From contig NC_062985.1 in NCBI RefSeq assembly GCF_023078275.1, forward strand, positions 3,162,001-3,226,000: a DNA stretch of 64,000 nucleotides, in the 5' to 3' direction. This DNA is from Leguminivora glycinivorella (lineage: Eukaryota; Arthropoda; Insecta; Lepidoptera; Tortricidae). A program made the position numbers and the translations under genes. Below, piece after piece: positions 54,118-64,000 of this stretch. A model generated the notes under the pieces. That model was not told the origin of the DNA, made no database searches, and saw only the letters and a program-made list of their open reading frames with translations. Position 1 is the stretch's first letter, and each line of letters begins with the position of its first letter.

Positions 54118-55518
54118 TGTTGCAGACCGCGTCCGCAAAGCTTCCTATCGACGGCTCGAAGTGGAGAGAATGTGCTGGAGCTCGTGCGACTCACTCTTTC
54201 GTCCCGGGCCTGTACCTTGAGCTTCGATGTCGTCCTCAGCAATCAACCGTACCGATTATGATTTTGGAATAAACTAACTAAAAAACGAATCAAATCAAAT
54301 GGTTTATATTTACAATAATCAACGACTCTAATTTTAACGCGGTTATAAAAATACTCCTAAGCTAATATCCTAACGAAACGCTCGGTACGGACGATACGTC
54401 GCGATGCTGTCGTTTTCTGCTGCTGCCGCTACCCGTCGTGGAGGGTGGCTGGCTGCTGGCTGTAGGCTGCTAGCTGCTGGCTGTAGGCTGCTGGCTGCTG
54501 GCTGTAGGCTGCTTGTAGTAGGCTGCTGGCTGCTGGTTTTCCTTGGAGGCTGCTGGTTCTTCTTGTTCCGGTCGAATTCGAATATCCCATACCGAGCGAT
54601 CGTTCCTTTTATACCCCTTTTCAGAATGCGCCTTCGCTTCACGGAAAGAAACATTTCAATTTATTCGCCCAATCACGACTCGGCTGAGCGCGAGGCTCCG
54701 TGCGATAGAGAGGTAAATAATTGCGCCCGATAGGCGACGGATGGCGCGTCGTGATTGGTCGAACGCGTTACGGCGCTCGATTAAGTGAATTTAACGCTAT
54801 CATTTTTCGTTCAAATCCTAATTACTTATAAACTAATTAGGCTATCGCTTCGAAATTACGTAACAATGCACCTGACACTAGGGTCATTCACCTCGAGTGG
54901 AATGCACCTGCGTTTGTTTACGTTTTTACACCATAGAAGAGGTGATTAGCCGTCCGGGCCACACAATAGACTGGTTTCTTGGCTCGCCTTGAGCTCCATT
55001 GTTATCGATAACGGAATATTACTATGGAAATGTAGGTTATCGTGTTACGTAAGTTCCCAGCTGCGTTTTAAAACTATTTACATTTTCATATGTCTTATAG
55101 TTATCGAGTTATTGGCTTGGATTCGAGTAATCCTAAGGCAATTTTCGGGTGAAAGGAAAATGATTTCGGAACTTTAAGGAAATATTTTTAGCCAATCAGA
55201 GGAGAGTTCGGTTTTCTCGCTCTAAGCCTCTCACGTTAGTGCTTATTGGCTATTAATCGTAGTCCAATGGACAGTCTGAGTTTAGATTGAACTTTGGACT
55301 CGGTTTCCGCGACTTGGGAAGGAAGGAATATGGGAATTGCCTGCTATCGAATACATCACATATGAGTCTTATTATCATACTTAATAATCGGAATTGACAA
55401 AATTAACTTAACTAACGCAGTTCTACCCGTTTCCTACCTACGAAATAATCTTTATTGCGAATACAGTCTTAATCGAATTCTTATGCTATTTTACATATAT
55501 TTCGACGCGTCGCTAACA
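54118..55518 (-). repeat. 5' LTR of the BEL/Pao element
   Basis: 1401 bp, same ends as the 3' copy. On the minus strand GGGGTATAAAAGG gives a TATA box at 54605-54613, so transcription should start about 25-30 bases further, near 54575-54580. The CTGCTGGCTGTAGG minisatellite (about 54443-54556) then lies just downstream in the transcribed leader. Confidence 0.95.
54605..54613 (-). promoter_or_regulatory. TATA box of the BEL/Pao LTR
   Basis: TATAAAAGG on the minus strand. The same sequence is in the 3' LTR at 47081-47089. Context and position inside the LTR fit the element's pol II promoter. Confidence 0.6.
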
Positions 55519-55523
55519 ACAAG
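55519..55523 (+). repeat. ACAAG target-site duplication, right
   Basis: Identical to 46589-46593. Confidence 0.9.
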
Positions 55524-56689
55524 CGACGCGCGACATTACTCCCAATTTGTTTGATTCATTAGAAATCAAAAGCGATGTTAGTTGTAATTTCCCTAATTTG
55601 ATGGAATGGAGAATTCAAAAAAGTCAGCTGATTTATCTTGTCACCACTGTAGCAGTGAAGAATGTTACATCTACAATGATGTCAAGCTAAAACCACTGAC
55701 AATATCGCAAGCGACATTCTGCCCTCACTACCTAAATGTAACCTTAAATCAAAACATCAGTGTTGATGGCTAGGCCTAATTTCCTGCAAGCGCTCAGCTC
55801 TGAATATTAACCAGGCGAGAAACAAGCGCCAAGTAAAATCTGGCCGAATGAGCCGTGACAGGGCCAATGAGATGTGTTGGCATGAAATATTGGGTTTGCG
55901 CGAGTAGCGCCTATGGAACGATGTAGTTAGGAGCTGTTTTATGTGTCTCGATATTTTCAGTGGCTGGATACAAGTCAAGTACTTTCTAGATAAATAATTG
56001 GCCAGTTATTAATTTTCGGTTGCTTTTCCTATATAGAGCCCCATTTCCTTCTTTAACTTTATTTTATATCATTGTATAGTGACACTTATTTATCCACCGT
56101 TGACCCAATGTGTGTGCTATGATATGAAGATAATTATACAATATGTTTAATTAATTAAAAAAATACCTTACGGTATTTATAATTTGATACACCAAAACAA
56201 TGCATGGTTGAGAGACTAATCATCACATTTTGCTGTAATTGTCATAAAATATGATAAAAAAATAAAGAAAGTCGAAAATCACTCGTCTCTTAATTCCCAC
56301 CTTTACCCCTTCGACAGCTCTCCGTATGTTCGTGGTTCTATCTGCTAGGATTCGGCAGCCAATGAAAGGGAAGAGTCAATTATACGCAAGAATGGCCTAC
56401 AAGAGGCAGATCAATTCAGGTTTATCACGACTGAGGTGTGGAACTAGGCATAAGCGATGGAGAATTTGAAAAAATGTGTACAATACAATTAAATACTCTT
56501 TATATTACGCACCTCACATAGTTTACAAGTAATTCATAAGAAACACAAAAAACAATGTTTATATATTCTTATACCATTGTTTATATAAGCAGTGATCCTA
56601 TCCTCAGCAGTGTCGCAGTGTTCCTATCGGTGTACTTGTAAGCTCTAAAGCTCAAGGTGTGAATTGTAATGATTTATTTATTTTTTTGT
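55524..56689. other. Unassigned DNA with an antisense LINE tail
   Basis: AATACAATTAAATACTCTTTATATTACGCACCTC at about 56482-56515 is an antisense LINE 3' end. The minus-strand frame at 55757-55978 has no recognised domain. Confidence 0.4.
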
Positions 56690-56880
56690 CTTTCCCATCA
56701 CGGAACAATGGTATTCCGGACCTTTGGGAGGCGTGCGCGGGGCCGAAGCCAACACGTAGAGGCCCTTTCGACACTTTAATGAAATGTAAGGGGTACACCG
56801 AGCGGATGTTGCCCTTGCCCGTATCATGGGACACACGCAGAGGCAACACCCGCCAGGGTGTAAGGACTATTTGAGAGTTA
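56690..56880. repeat. GC-rich block, probably a dispersed repeat
   Basis: From CCCATCACGGAACAATGG to CACCCGCCAGGGTGTAAGG the DNA is much richer in GC than its flanks and open on both strands without any recognised domain. No second copy lies in this window, so the call is tentative. Confidence 0.35.
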
Positions 56881-56989
56881 ATGGAATCTAAAATGAACTG
56901 GTCTATTTTGATGAAAGTGATTGACTAAATACTGGGCTATGGATAAAAAACCGGACGCCTGCCTAATAAAACGGTATCCAATTTTATTT

Positions 56990-57340
56990 CTGGCAGACGG
57001 TGACTCGTCCCCACAAGATGGGCCCTCACAAAAAGCGACATCCAAGATGGCTCAAGGGCAACACCGGTGTGAGAACTCAAGGGTGTCGAGAGGTGTACAC
57101 CGCTTTCTGCCCAGTGGCTGTCAAGCCACTGCACCAACTCGCGTCTTATGCAAATTTTCACTTCCACCCCTGGGGCATATAGCCCTAACGACTCCACTCT
57201 GGACGGCCAGCCAAGGCAAGCCAGAGGTAGAGAGTACTGTCCCACCCACCCGCCTTAAGGGTAACAGAACTCCCCAGGAGCACTCGGGTACGTGGGGTCG
57301 CTGTTCCCCAACAGCTCGCCACAAGCTGCCCTGCGTTGTT
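56990..57340. repeat. GC-rich block of unknown origin
   Basis: From GGCAGACGGTGACTCG to GCCACAAGCTGCCCTGCG the DNA is GC-rich with open frames on both strands (56921-57385 plus, 154 codons). The protein has no motif I recognise, and its low complexity and overlap with minus frames suggest a retroposon remnant rather than a gene. Confidence 0.35.
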
Positions 57341-57405
57341 TATTTATTAATTATTAAAGACAATGCTATGCTCCACAAAACTTAGTTAGTTTGACTGTGG
57401 ACACA

Positions 57406-57450
57406 ACAATGTATAAAAAGAGAATGAAACGATCTCTTTTTATACATTGT
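57406..57450. repeat. Perfect 18-bp hairpin
   Basis: ACAATGTATAAAAAGAGA at 57406-57423 and its exact complement at 57433-57450 flank a 9-base loop. The stem is TATAAAAAG-rich. It is short and of unknown meaning. Confidence 0.7.
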
Positions 57451-59468
57451 TTAGTAAAAATATACAAATTAAAATATAACTTCCAATAAGTTACATATAC
57501 TAGAACTTAGTTGTGGGCATTTCTCAGTAGGCACGTTTTTACGTGTCCGGGCAATAAAAAAAGAAATACAGATATACAGACTTTATTGGTAAATATAAAA
57601 TATACATATTACACGTCATAACCTTAAAAACTAGTTAAAACACTAGTTATTACACTGAATTCGTCGAAGTGGAAACGGGTATCTAACAGTTTTTCAAGTT
57701 AGAGGCATTCCATAGGCTACGAATACAGGCTACCACAAGGCTGACTGAATACTTATTTGCAACACCCTTTGAAAACCTGGACATAATATATGTTTGCACT
57801 GGTGGCTTCAAAAGCTCAGACGCTGGTTCAACATGACACCATTATCGCTGTTTTGAGCGTACATTCAATACCTCGAAATAAAGAAGTAAATTTTATGTCA
57901 TCCAGCTGAAATCACACCTGAAATACTTTAAAAGACAAAGGCCCCGTCAAGTCCCTATCAAACCAGCATATTGAATGTAGCTCTTTTCATAGACTACATG
58001 AATATGCATCGCTTTGTGTTTTTATTATCGCTAACTCTCGTAAATTACACCAACACTTTCATTATACCGTCGTCATCGAACGTACACTTGGCAACACGAC
58101 CTGTAATCTCCTCCTCTTATGGCTTCACTGATAAGGCTTGATCTCTTTCGCCGGGCGTACACGTCAAACGCGGGGCTAAGTCGTAAGTTGAAATTACGAA
58201 GGATACAGTTTATATTGTTTGAGTTCAGGTTTGTTTGGATTTCGGAAGACGTAGGTTTAAGAACGTTTTGTTTTGATCGTGAAAAGTGGAAGATTCCTCT
58301 GAGACCCCTATACCCTAAATGACGGGATCTCACAATCATCATTATTGGTTTTGACGTATTGAGGGCTTGTTATTTTATTTTAAAGCTGCATGGATTTAAA
58401 AACCTCGGATCAGCTTGTTTCCTGACAGTAGTTAGAGCGGTGTCCGTAATTTCTATTAGCTTCACTGTGACATAAAAGTATTTGGATTTAAAAAAGGCGT
58501 AGGTACACATTTAGCGTAATATAACCATTCCAAGAAGAGGTATGTACTAAAATGCCTCTTTTGCTATGAAACACAAGATCATATTCCACGAATAGATAAC
58601 ATGCATTGTGTTTTTGGTAGTGGTGAGAGTTTATTATGTCTATTTGGGTATATATTTTTTCGGTAAGGGGGTGGAAGCATTAATTGCATGTAAAAGTACG
58701 CATGTCGTTATCTCTGATTGAATGGTTACGTTATCAATGTGCGGATTAGAAAAGTGAATTTGTATTGAGTTTCAATCTTCTTGATTTTGATTTAACTTTT
58801 TCTATAAACGGTCACATACTGACTAGTTTCCAACCCCGTTCTTGCGACATTTATAGGGTTTTCATGGTGGAAACGATCCGTAAATATCAGCCCTACGCAA
58901 ATCATTTCCTATTCAACGGTGTCTGCACTGACAAAGCCTACACTATTACATCGTAACTTAACAGCCACAAGGTTCTAAGTAACAATACCAGTATAGGCAA
59001 TTCCAGTCTAAAGTGTATGTACTTAGAACCATATTGCATCGAATGATAACGCATCATCATGGTAATCATCAGTCTTAGCCGATGCAGACGGCACGGACAC
59101 TGGTCAATTGATTTTGATTGCAGGCAATGAGTTTCTCTATTAAGCGGCTTCAAGACAATGGGAAATTAGGAATTTTGAACAGATATTTATTAGTAACCTG
59201 GATACCAGAAAGCGTAAACTAGAACGTATATATTGCTGTTTAAACATATTTCAGATGAGTAGGTCTACTATGCAGTTCCTAATGGTAACAATCCGCACTC
59301 CGCACTACAAAAAGTAGATAAGTAATTATGGAATAAGCTTTTCTAATACAAACAGAGGATTTTGTTTATATTTTGTTTAGTTTGATTTCGTTAGTAAAAT
59401 TGTGCAAATATCTTAGTGAATAACAATTGTTGTTTCTGAATTGCGCTCAGGGATTTGATAAACTGCGT
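57451..59468. other. Unassigned DNA with a LINE tail
   Basis: AATACAGATATACAGACTTTATTGG at about 57563-57588 is an antisense LINE end. Overlapping frames at 58073-58342 (minus) and 58119-58322 (plus) have no recognised domain. Nothing else is seen. Confidence 0.4.
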
Positions 59469-59628
59469 GCGTAGCCGAATGGCATTTCTCCGACGCCAAA
59501 CGAAAACGAAACGCTGCGAAAGTTAATCTGGCTCTGTCGCGCCAATACGCACGAGCGATAGAGATAGATATCTATGAACGTTTCGTTTCGTGAGCCTTTC
59601 GTGAGCGTTTGTGCCATTCGGCTACGTA
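59469..59628. mobile_element. CGTAGCCGAATGGCA-family MITE
   Basis: GCGTAGCCGAATGGCATTTC at the left and GTGCCATTCGGCTACG at the right. The interior GGCTCTGTCGCGCCAATACG is in the orientation opposite to the copy at 5862-6009. Confidence 0.8.
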
Positions 59629-59699
59629 CCCACCCTGTTTTGTCAAAAATATTAAGCATTTGGGAATAATTTTGTCATCACTAAACAACCAATCAAGAT

Positions 59700-59900
59700 A
59701 TAATTTATTTATTTATTATTTATTTTTTATTACATAAACGGAAAACCAACAGCTGAAGTTATCAATACAATCCAAAATAAAATTAAAAGGCCAATTACAG
59801 GCAATTATTAACTTAAGTAAGTAAGTAAATATTCTTCATTGCATTTTTTTGCATGTAAAAAATATAAAGAATGTTGAGTGAGAGTATAACTTAGACTTAA
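59700..59900 (-). repeat. Two LINE 3' tails in antisense
   Basis: TTTATTTATTATTTATTTTT followed by ACCAACAGCTG at about 59702-59755 parallels 4840-4880. AAGTAAGTAAGTAAATATTCTTCATTGC at about 59815-59845 is a second tail with an AAGT repeat. Confidence 0.5.
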
Positions 59901-60163
59901 GTAAGTAGTAAGGTTATAACATAATTTTATAGCGCGACTCATGAAATTAATCTATGAAAACGGATTTTATCGCATTACTCTAAAATGCTATGCATTTACA
60001 GTACATTCCAATGTTTCGAACCATTCTACCTTTTTATTAACAAGTAATAAGGTAAGTAAGCTAAAATTACAGAAATATCAGATTCCTTGAATTGCGTTCC
60101 ATATTCAACTCTTCAACCAGCCTATTACAGTCTCAGTTATTTAAGTGAAGTAAATTAACTTAC

Positions 60164-60327
60164 AGTTGACTTAAACGTAATCCTCTTGCTGACCGCGAGC
60201 GGCACGTCGTTGGACTCGATGTAGAGAAACGCTCCGATCTTATGTTCCACACACAATAAGTACCGCATCATGTGAATGAATAACTCAACTGTGTAACAAA
60301 GAAAACCAGGGTCGTTTTTGATGCAAC
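60164..60327 (-). CDS. Possible exon of an unidentified host gene
   Basis: On the minus strand TCACTTTCAG precedes and ACT^GTAAGT follows a 164-base segment that is clearly less AT-rich than its flanks. It is open throughout (two bases, then 54 codons) and encodes NDPGFLCYTVELFIHMMRYL and, later, KIGAFLYIESNDVPLAVSK. The splice signals match consensus. I do not recognise the protein, and neighbouring exons are not visible. The open frame itself extends to 60463 but becomes AT-driven beyond the acceptor. Confidence 0.4.
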
Positions 60328-62234
60328 CTGAAAGTGACTTAAGACTGTACAGACCGAAAGTATTTGCACTTACAAATTTTATTATAAAACTAGTATATAG
60401 TGTATCGTCGGTCCCAAGTAACACTGTCGGATTTGCGAAATGACTACTTTCCAGCAGAGCCAATCAAAGTTTTGCAAACAGGTTTTTGCTCTATAAAATT
60501 GTCAAATTATGATATTAAGTTATAAAATTTAGGAATAGTTACTATTTTTAGATACTCTTAAGATGTGCATAAGTAAAAATAAGAAAATACTTGAGGAAAC
60601 CTCAGAAATAGTACAACCGACATTCTTGCTAGGAGATTATTAAACGATTTTGTCGGATGTGTCACATACTACTTTTTTGTTTGGACATCGTTCATATAAA
60701 ATGGTCGTATGTGTCACTAACGCCTTTTTTTATTGGACAATAGGTAATAATAATACTGAGCTATGTGACGCGAAAAATAAGGATAGTTTTTGAAAAAACA
60801 TGAATGTGAAGTAAGGCTGTATAAATAGAGTTCGCCTTTGTTTAATGTCACAACGACTGAGTAATTTTAAACTTTTTGACGTTGAAATTAAAGTTGGTTT
60901 TAGGTTAATTAAATTGTATTGTAACTGCAACCGGGTGGTTATATTATGACAATATACGAGTAGTGGATTCTTTGTCGTATTCTTGGGAAAGGACGTTACA
61001 AGCAATGTGAGGCAAATTGCATTGTTTTATCATGTATTAAAGTATAGTTATATAAAATATAATTATAATATAGATTTCTGTTATAAATGGACCAAATGTT
61101 GTTCAGCAATATGGTATGTGGTATCTACATCATCTAAATTATCATTGACATTTAGAGAAATATAAAATAATAATTATGCATTCGCGAGAATACTACTGCC
61201 AATTTTAATTAACTTGAATTATAACAGTTATTAAATGCCAACTGATTTCATTTTTGTTCAGAATCTAAAACACTTTCTTCGAGGTCACAGTAACGTAAGG
61301 TAATAAATGGTTAGGATTACTTCAATAACCCAAAAAATGCATCAATATATTTATCCTGAAGCTACGCCTCATACGTAGTACATACGTCAAAACAGATTTC
61401 TATATTTAAATTAGGCTACTTTTGATTCCAGGACACATCCAAATGCGCAAACGTTTACGATAATATATTATTATGATATATGAAATATGTACTTTCATAT
61501 TATGAGTATCTTAATAAATTATATTTATGTATTATTAATAATACGTAGCTACTACGAGTATTAAGGATTGTTATAATTATGTATAACTATGTTATATATT
61601 TTTTTATTTCTAGATTTTTTTCTGTTTTTTCAAACAGATTCCAGTAAATTTTTATCTAAAGCCAAGAAATGAACAACCTATAAATTTTATATTAAAATAA
61701 ACCTAAAATTATATAATAAAAATGTGTTTTCTTTAAATTTACTTTTATATATTAGCAATAATTATATTATATCGCAAGAATAAAGTTGCCACCCGCGATA
61801 TATACCCTCTTATCGTAAAATTACCCACTCGAGATCGTATTTACCGAAGAGAGCAGAAATTCTTCACATTCCACCAACTGAAAACTTTGACGTTCTGTTT
61901 GACTTCGGCTCGCTTTTCTCTCAATTGTGCCTAATAAACAAAGAGGACCGGCTACTGAGTGGAGATAGCTTTATAAATTGGAGGGTTCAGCATTGGCAAA
62001 ATATTTTAACGTGTATAATATTTGACTGTCTATGAACAGGTCTGAGTAATATAAACCACATATTTAATGTATAATTACTTTCTCTTCAGTTTTCGTCTTA
62101 CTGATGTTTTAATTCTTTTTTTTTTATCTGTATTTATTTCAGATCCTTGGTCCATAGGACTATGCCGGCTCCGTTAGGCCACTTAATATTATTATTAGGT
62201 TTAATCTACATAATTATTAATAACTTTGTATGTT
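60328..62234. other. AT-rich unassigned DNA
   Basis: No gene, RNA or repeat is recognised. Confidence 0.4.
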
Positions 62235-62246
62235 ATAGGTATACAT
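62235..62246 (+). repeat. Target-site duplication of the SINE, left
   Basis: ATAGGTATACAT occurs here and at 62495-62506, on either side of the retroposon. Confidence 0.85.
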
Positions 62247-62494
62247 ACATACATACATACATACAATCACGCCTGTATCCCATAAAGGGGTAGGCAGAAC
62301 ACATGAAACTACTAAAGCTTCAGTGCCACTCTTGGCAAATAAGGGGTTGAAAGAAAACGAAACTGTGACATTGCAGTGACAGGTTGCCAGCCTCTCGCCT
62401 ACGCCACAATTTAACCCATATCCCATAGTCGCCTTCTACGACACCCACGGGAAGAAAGGGGGTGGTGAAATTCTTAACCCGTCACCACACAGGC
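62247..62494 (-). mobile_element. Full-length SINE-like retroposon, GTGTGGTGACG family
   Basis: Read on the minus strand: GCCTGTGTGGTGACGGG, CCACCCCCTTTCTTCCCG, GAGAGGCTGGCAACC, CCCCTTTATGGGATACAGG, then TATG repeats. The 12-bp duplication on either side proves a separate insertion event from the copy at 31545-31788. No clear A and B boxes are seen, so its promoter type is open. Confidence 0.85.
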
Positions 62495-62721
62495 ATAGGT
62501 ATACATTTAGTATTATTATATAGGATTATGATAAAATTTACAAATAATAACATTATTACTTAAAATTAACTATGTTCGATTAAAACAAACTAAGTAACAA
62601 TGTGACAGGATGTATACATATTTATAATATATTTAATATGACATCGTACTAGTCATTAAGCAGAGTACATGTTCTCATGTAAATAAGCTAGTAAAACCAA
62701 AAATATCTGCAAATAGGTATT

Positions 62722-62864
62722 ATATACTCTGTCAAATAAGTCTGTCAGTAAATAAGAACAAAGAAAACTATAAGGTATCCTTTTCTCTAGTACCCTAAAG
62801 AAAAGGATGTATATAGTTTTCTTTGTTCTTACTTACTGACAGACTTATTTGACCGAGTATAGTA
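62722..62864. mobile_element. Foldback element with 65-bp arms
   Basis: The left arm (ATACTCTGTCAAATAAGTC...GGTATCCTTTTCT) and right arm (AGAAAAGGATGTATATAG...GACCGAGTATAG) are inverted with a few mismatches around a 12-base centre. It is non-coding. Confidence 0.75.
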
Positions 62865-62874
62865 ACACAATTTT

Positions 62875-63082
62875 ACAATGAGGGGGCACACTCAAAGGTT
62901 ATGACAGATGGCGCCACCCTATCAATCCATTGCACAGATAAATAATTTCATACGTGAGATCAAGAAGATGATATTTGTTTTCTCTCTCTCACATATAAAT
63001 GACAGCAAATGACAGTGACATGCCTAGACACTTGCACAGGCGCCGTCTGGCGGGATAAAATTTCAGTATGCCTCCTCATTGT
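62875..63082. mobile_element. MITE with ACAATGAGG(G/A)GGCA terminal inverted repeats
   Basis: The start ACAATGAGGGGGCACACTC and the complement of the end (ACAATGAGGAGGCATACTG) match over about 24 bases with three differences. GATGGCGCCACC and CAGGCGCCGTCTGGCGGG lie subterminally. It is 208 bp with no coding capacity. Confidence 0.65.
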
Positions 63083-64000
63083 TTGTGTAATCAGCCGTAA
63101 CATCCTACGTCCGAGACCCTAAAAAAGCAGTCCCCTTTACAAACAAAATTCATTTCCAAACCTGCCCGACATTTTTGACAAATGATCCCTTTTGTTTCCC
63201 ATTTCTGGTGATGTCAAGATCCCTCAAGGATTCATTGTTCCGGACCATTGAGGAGTCACTCTCCCGTTTTATATTTATACTTTTTTCCAAATAAGCCTTT
63301 GTCTGGCTATCATGATTTTTACAATTCGTTAGGCAAACGTAATGGCATTTAGTAGCTTTCGTTTTAGCAAATTATTTTCTGTTTTACCTCGGTACGCGGT
63401 TAAAAGCTGTGTATTTGCGTCCGTAGTTCAATATTACTTTATACGTATGTTAAACTAAGACACTAGATGGCGCTGTACCAAGCTCGGTAATTCCTACATC
63501 GCGCTATCGATATTATTTACAGGATTATAATATTATGTGTATATTAGTAAGTGACTATATATTGATTTTATATGTAACTAAACTCTGTTACAACTTTAAT
63601 ATTTGAGAGCTCTTCATTGCAAACTTTGTATTTTTTTCAATACATTTTTTTTTAAATGAGACTTTTGTTCATTTTGTATTATTCTACACGTGAAAAGAGA
63701 AAACTCCACGTTTAAAATTCTTATAAAGTAATTCTTGTGAGTAACATAATTATTTCATGATTTTAGAATTTCATAGCTACTTAATTTCTTATTACAAAAC
63801 TCATTTCAAGTTTCAAACTTTGATGGAACATTCATAAAGTACTTTAATTTAGTATTAATGAGATTTTGAACATTAATGTTTTGTGAATGTGTAGTTTGTG
63901 TCATTCTTGCTTAGGTGGTTAAATACCACCTCTGCCCCTCTTTGCCCCAGAAAAAGGGTATTTGAAGGCCCCTTGTTCTATATGTTTCTGATTTATACAT
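63083..64000. other. AT-rich unassigned DNA
   Basis: No gene, RNA or repeat is recognised. Confidence 0.4.

Larger units (their letters stand above)
46594..55518 (-). mobile_element. BEL/Pao LTR retrotransposon, nearly intact but broken
   Basis: Two 1401-bp LTRs, 5-bp ACAAG duplications, a tRNA-Tyr primer site, and Gag-protease-RT-RNase H-integrase coding on the minus strand in one frame, with two breaks. The order of pol domains and the family-specific Gag (DUF1759 type) and protease place it in BEL/Pao. No envelope-like frame is present. LTR near-identity dates the insertion as recent, so the breaks were probably already in the transcribed parent or arose very lately. Confidence 0.95.

Noticed and set aside
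56921..57385. 154-codon plus-strand frame
   Set aside because: No domain, overlapping minus-strand frames, GC-rich block of retroposon-like character; not enough to call a gene.

Overview
The window reads as intergenic DNA from a moth or butterfly. No complete cellular gene is visible. The evidence for Lepidoptera is the repeat content: two Helitrons of the Lep1 type, a tRNA-derived SINE with a long TTTATTTA tail, several short foldback families known to me as common in lepidopteran genomes, and a BEL/Pao retrotransposon. All large open frames belong to mobile elements.

Layout. 1-5 kb: a short perfect foldback MITE, then a 5'-truncated non-LTR retrotransposon (1013-4707) with an uninterrupted endonuclease/RT/RNase H frame and a 14-bp target-site duplication. 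5-24 kb: mostly short non-autonomous DNA elements (Helitrons, foldbacks, a Harbinger-like MITE with TAA duplication), a 2.4-kb long-inverted-repeat element studded with a GTAAAGGAC word, and a full SINE. 24.2-35.1 kb: two apparently identical 310-bp TG...CA direct repeats, flanked by a 4-bp CATA duplication, enclose 10.3 kb with no recognisable gene. The interior holds LINE-tail debris, an inserted SINE and a satellite array of about 27 copies of a dyad motif. 35.1-39.1 kb: foldback elements and a TIR element with a CCTAA-containing minisatellite. 39.1-41.9 kb (minus): a reverse transcriptase with an unusual YLDD catalytic box joined to a C-terminal CCHC plus PD-x-D restriction-like endonuclease, broken by one in-frame TGA. 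42.5-45.3 kb: a 2.7-kb TIR element containing decayed R1-like RT. 46.6-55.5 kb (minus): a BEL/Pao element with two 1401-bp LTRs, a 5-bp ACAAG duplication and a primer site matching the tRNA-Tyr 3' end, broken by one in-frame stop and one frameshift. 55.5-64 kb: AT-rich sequence with LINE tails, MITEs, a SINE, two adjacent foldbacks and one possible host exon (60164-60327, minus).

How the parts relate: the autonomous frames (endonuclease/RT LINE, RT plus restriction-like endonuclease, BEL/Pao) supply or supplied their own copying enzymes. The SINEs, MITEs, Helitron derivatives and the 10.9-kb non-coding LTR element depend on enzymes encoded elsewhere. Nesting gives a relative order: for example a hairpin lies inside a MITE, which lies inside a long foldback element. 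The points most worth following are the non-coding LTR element with its dyad satellite and the YLDD-RT/endonuclease element.
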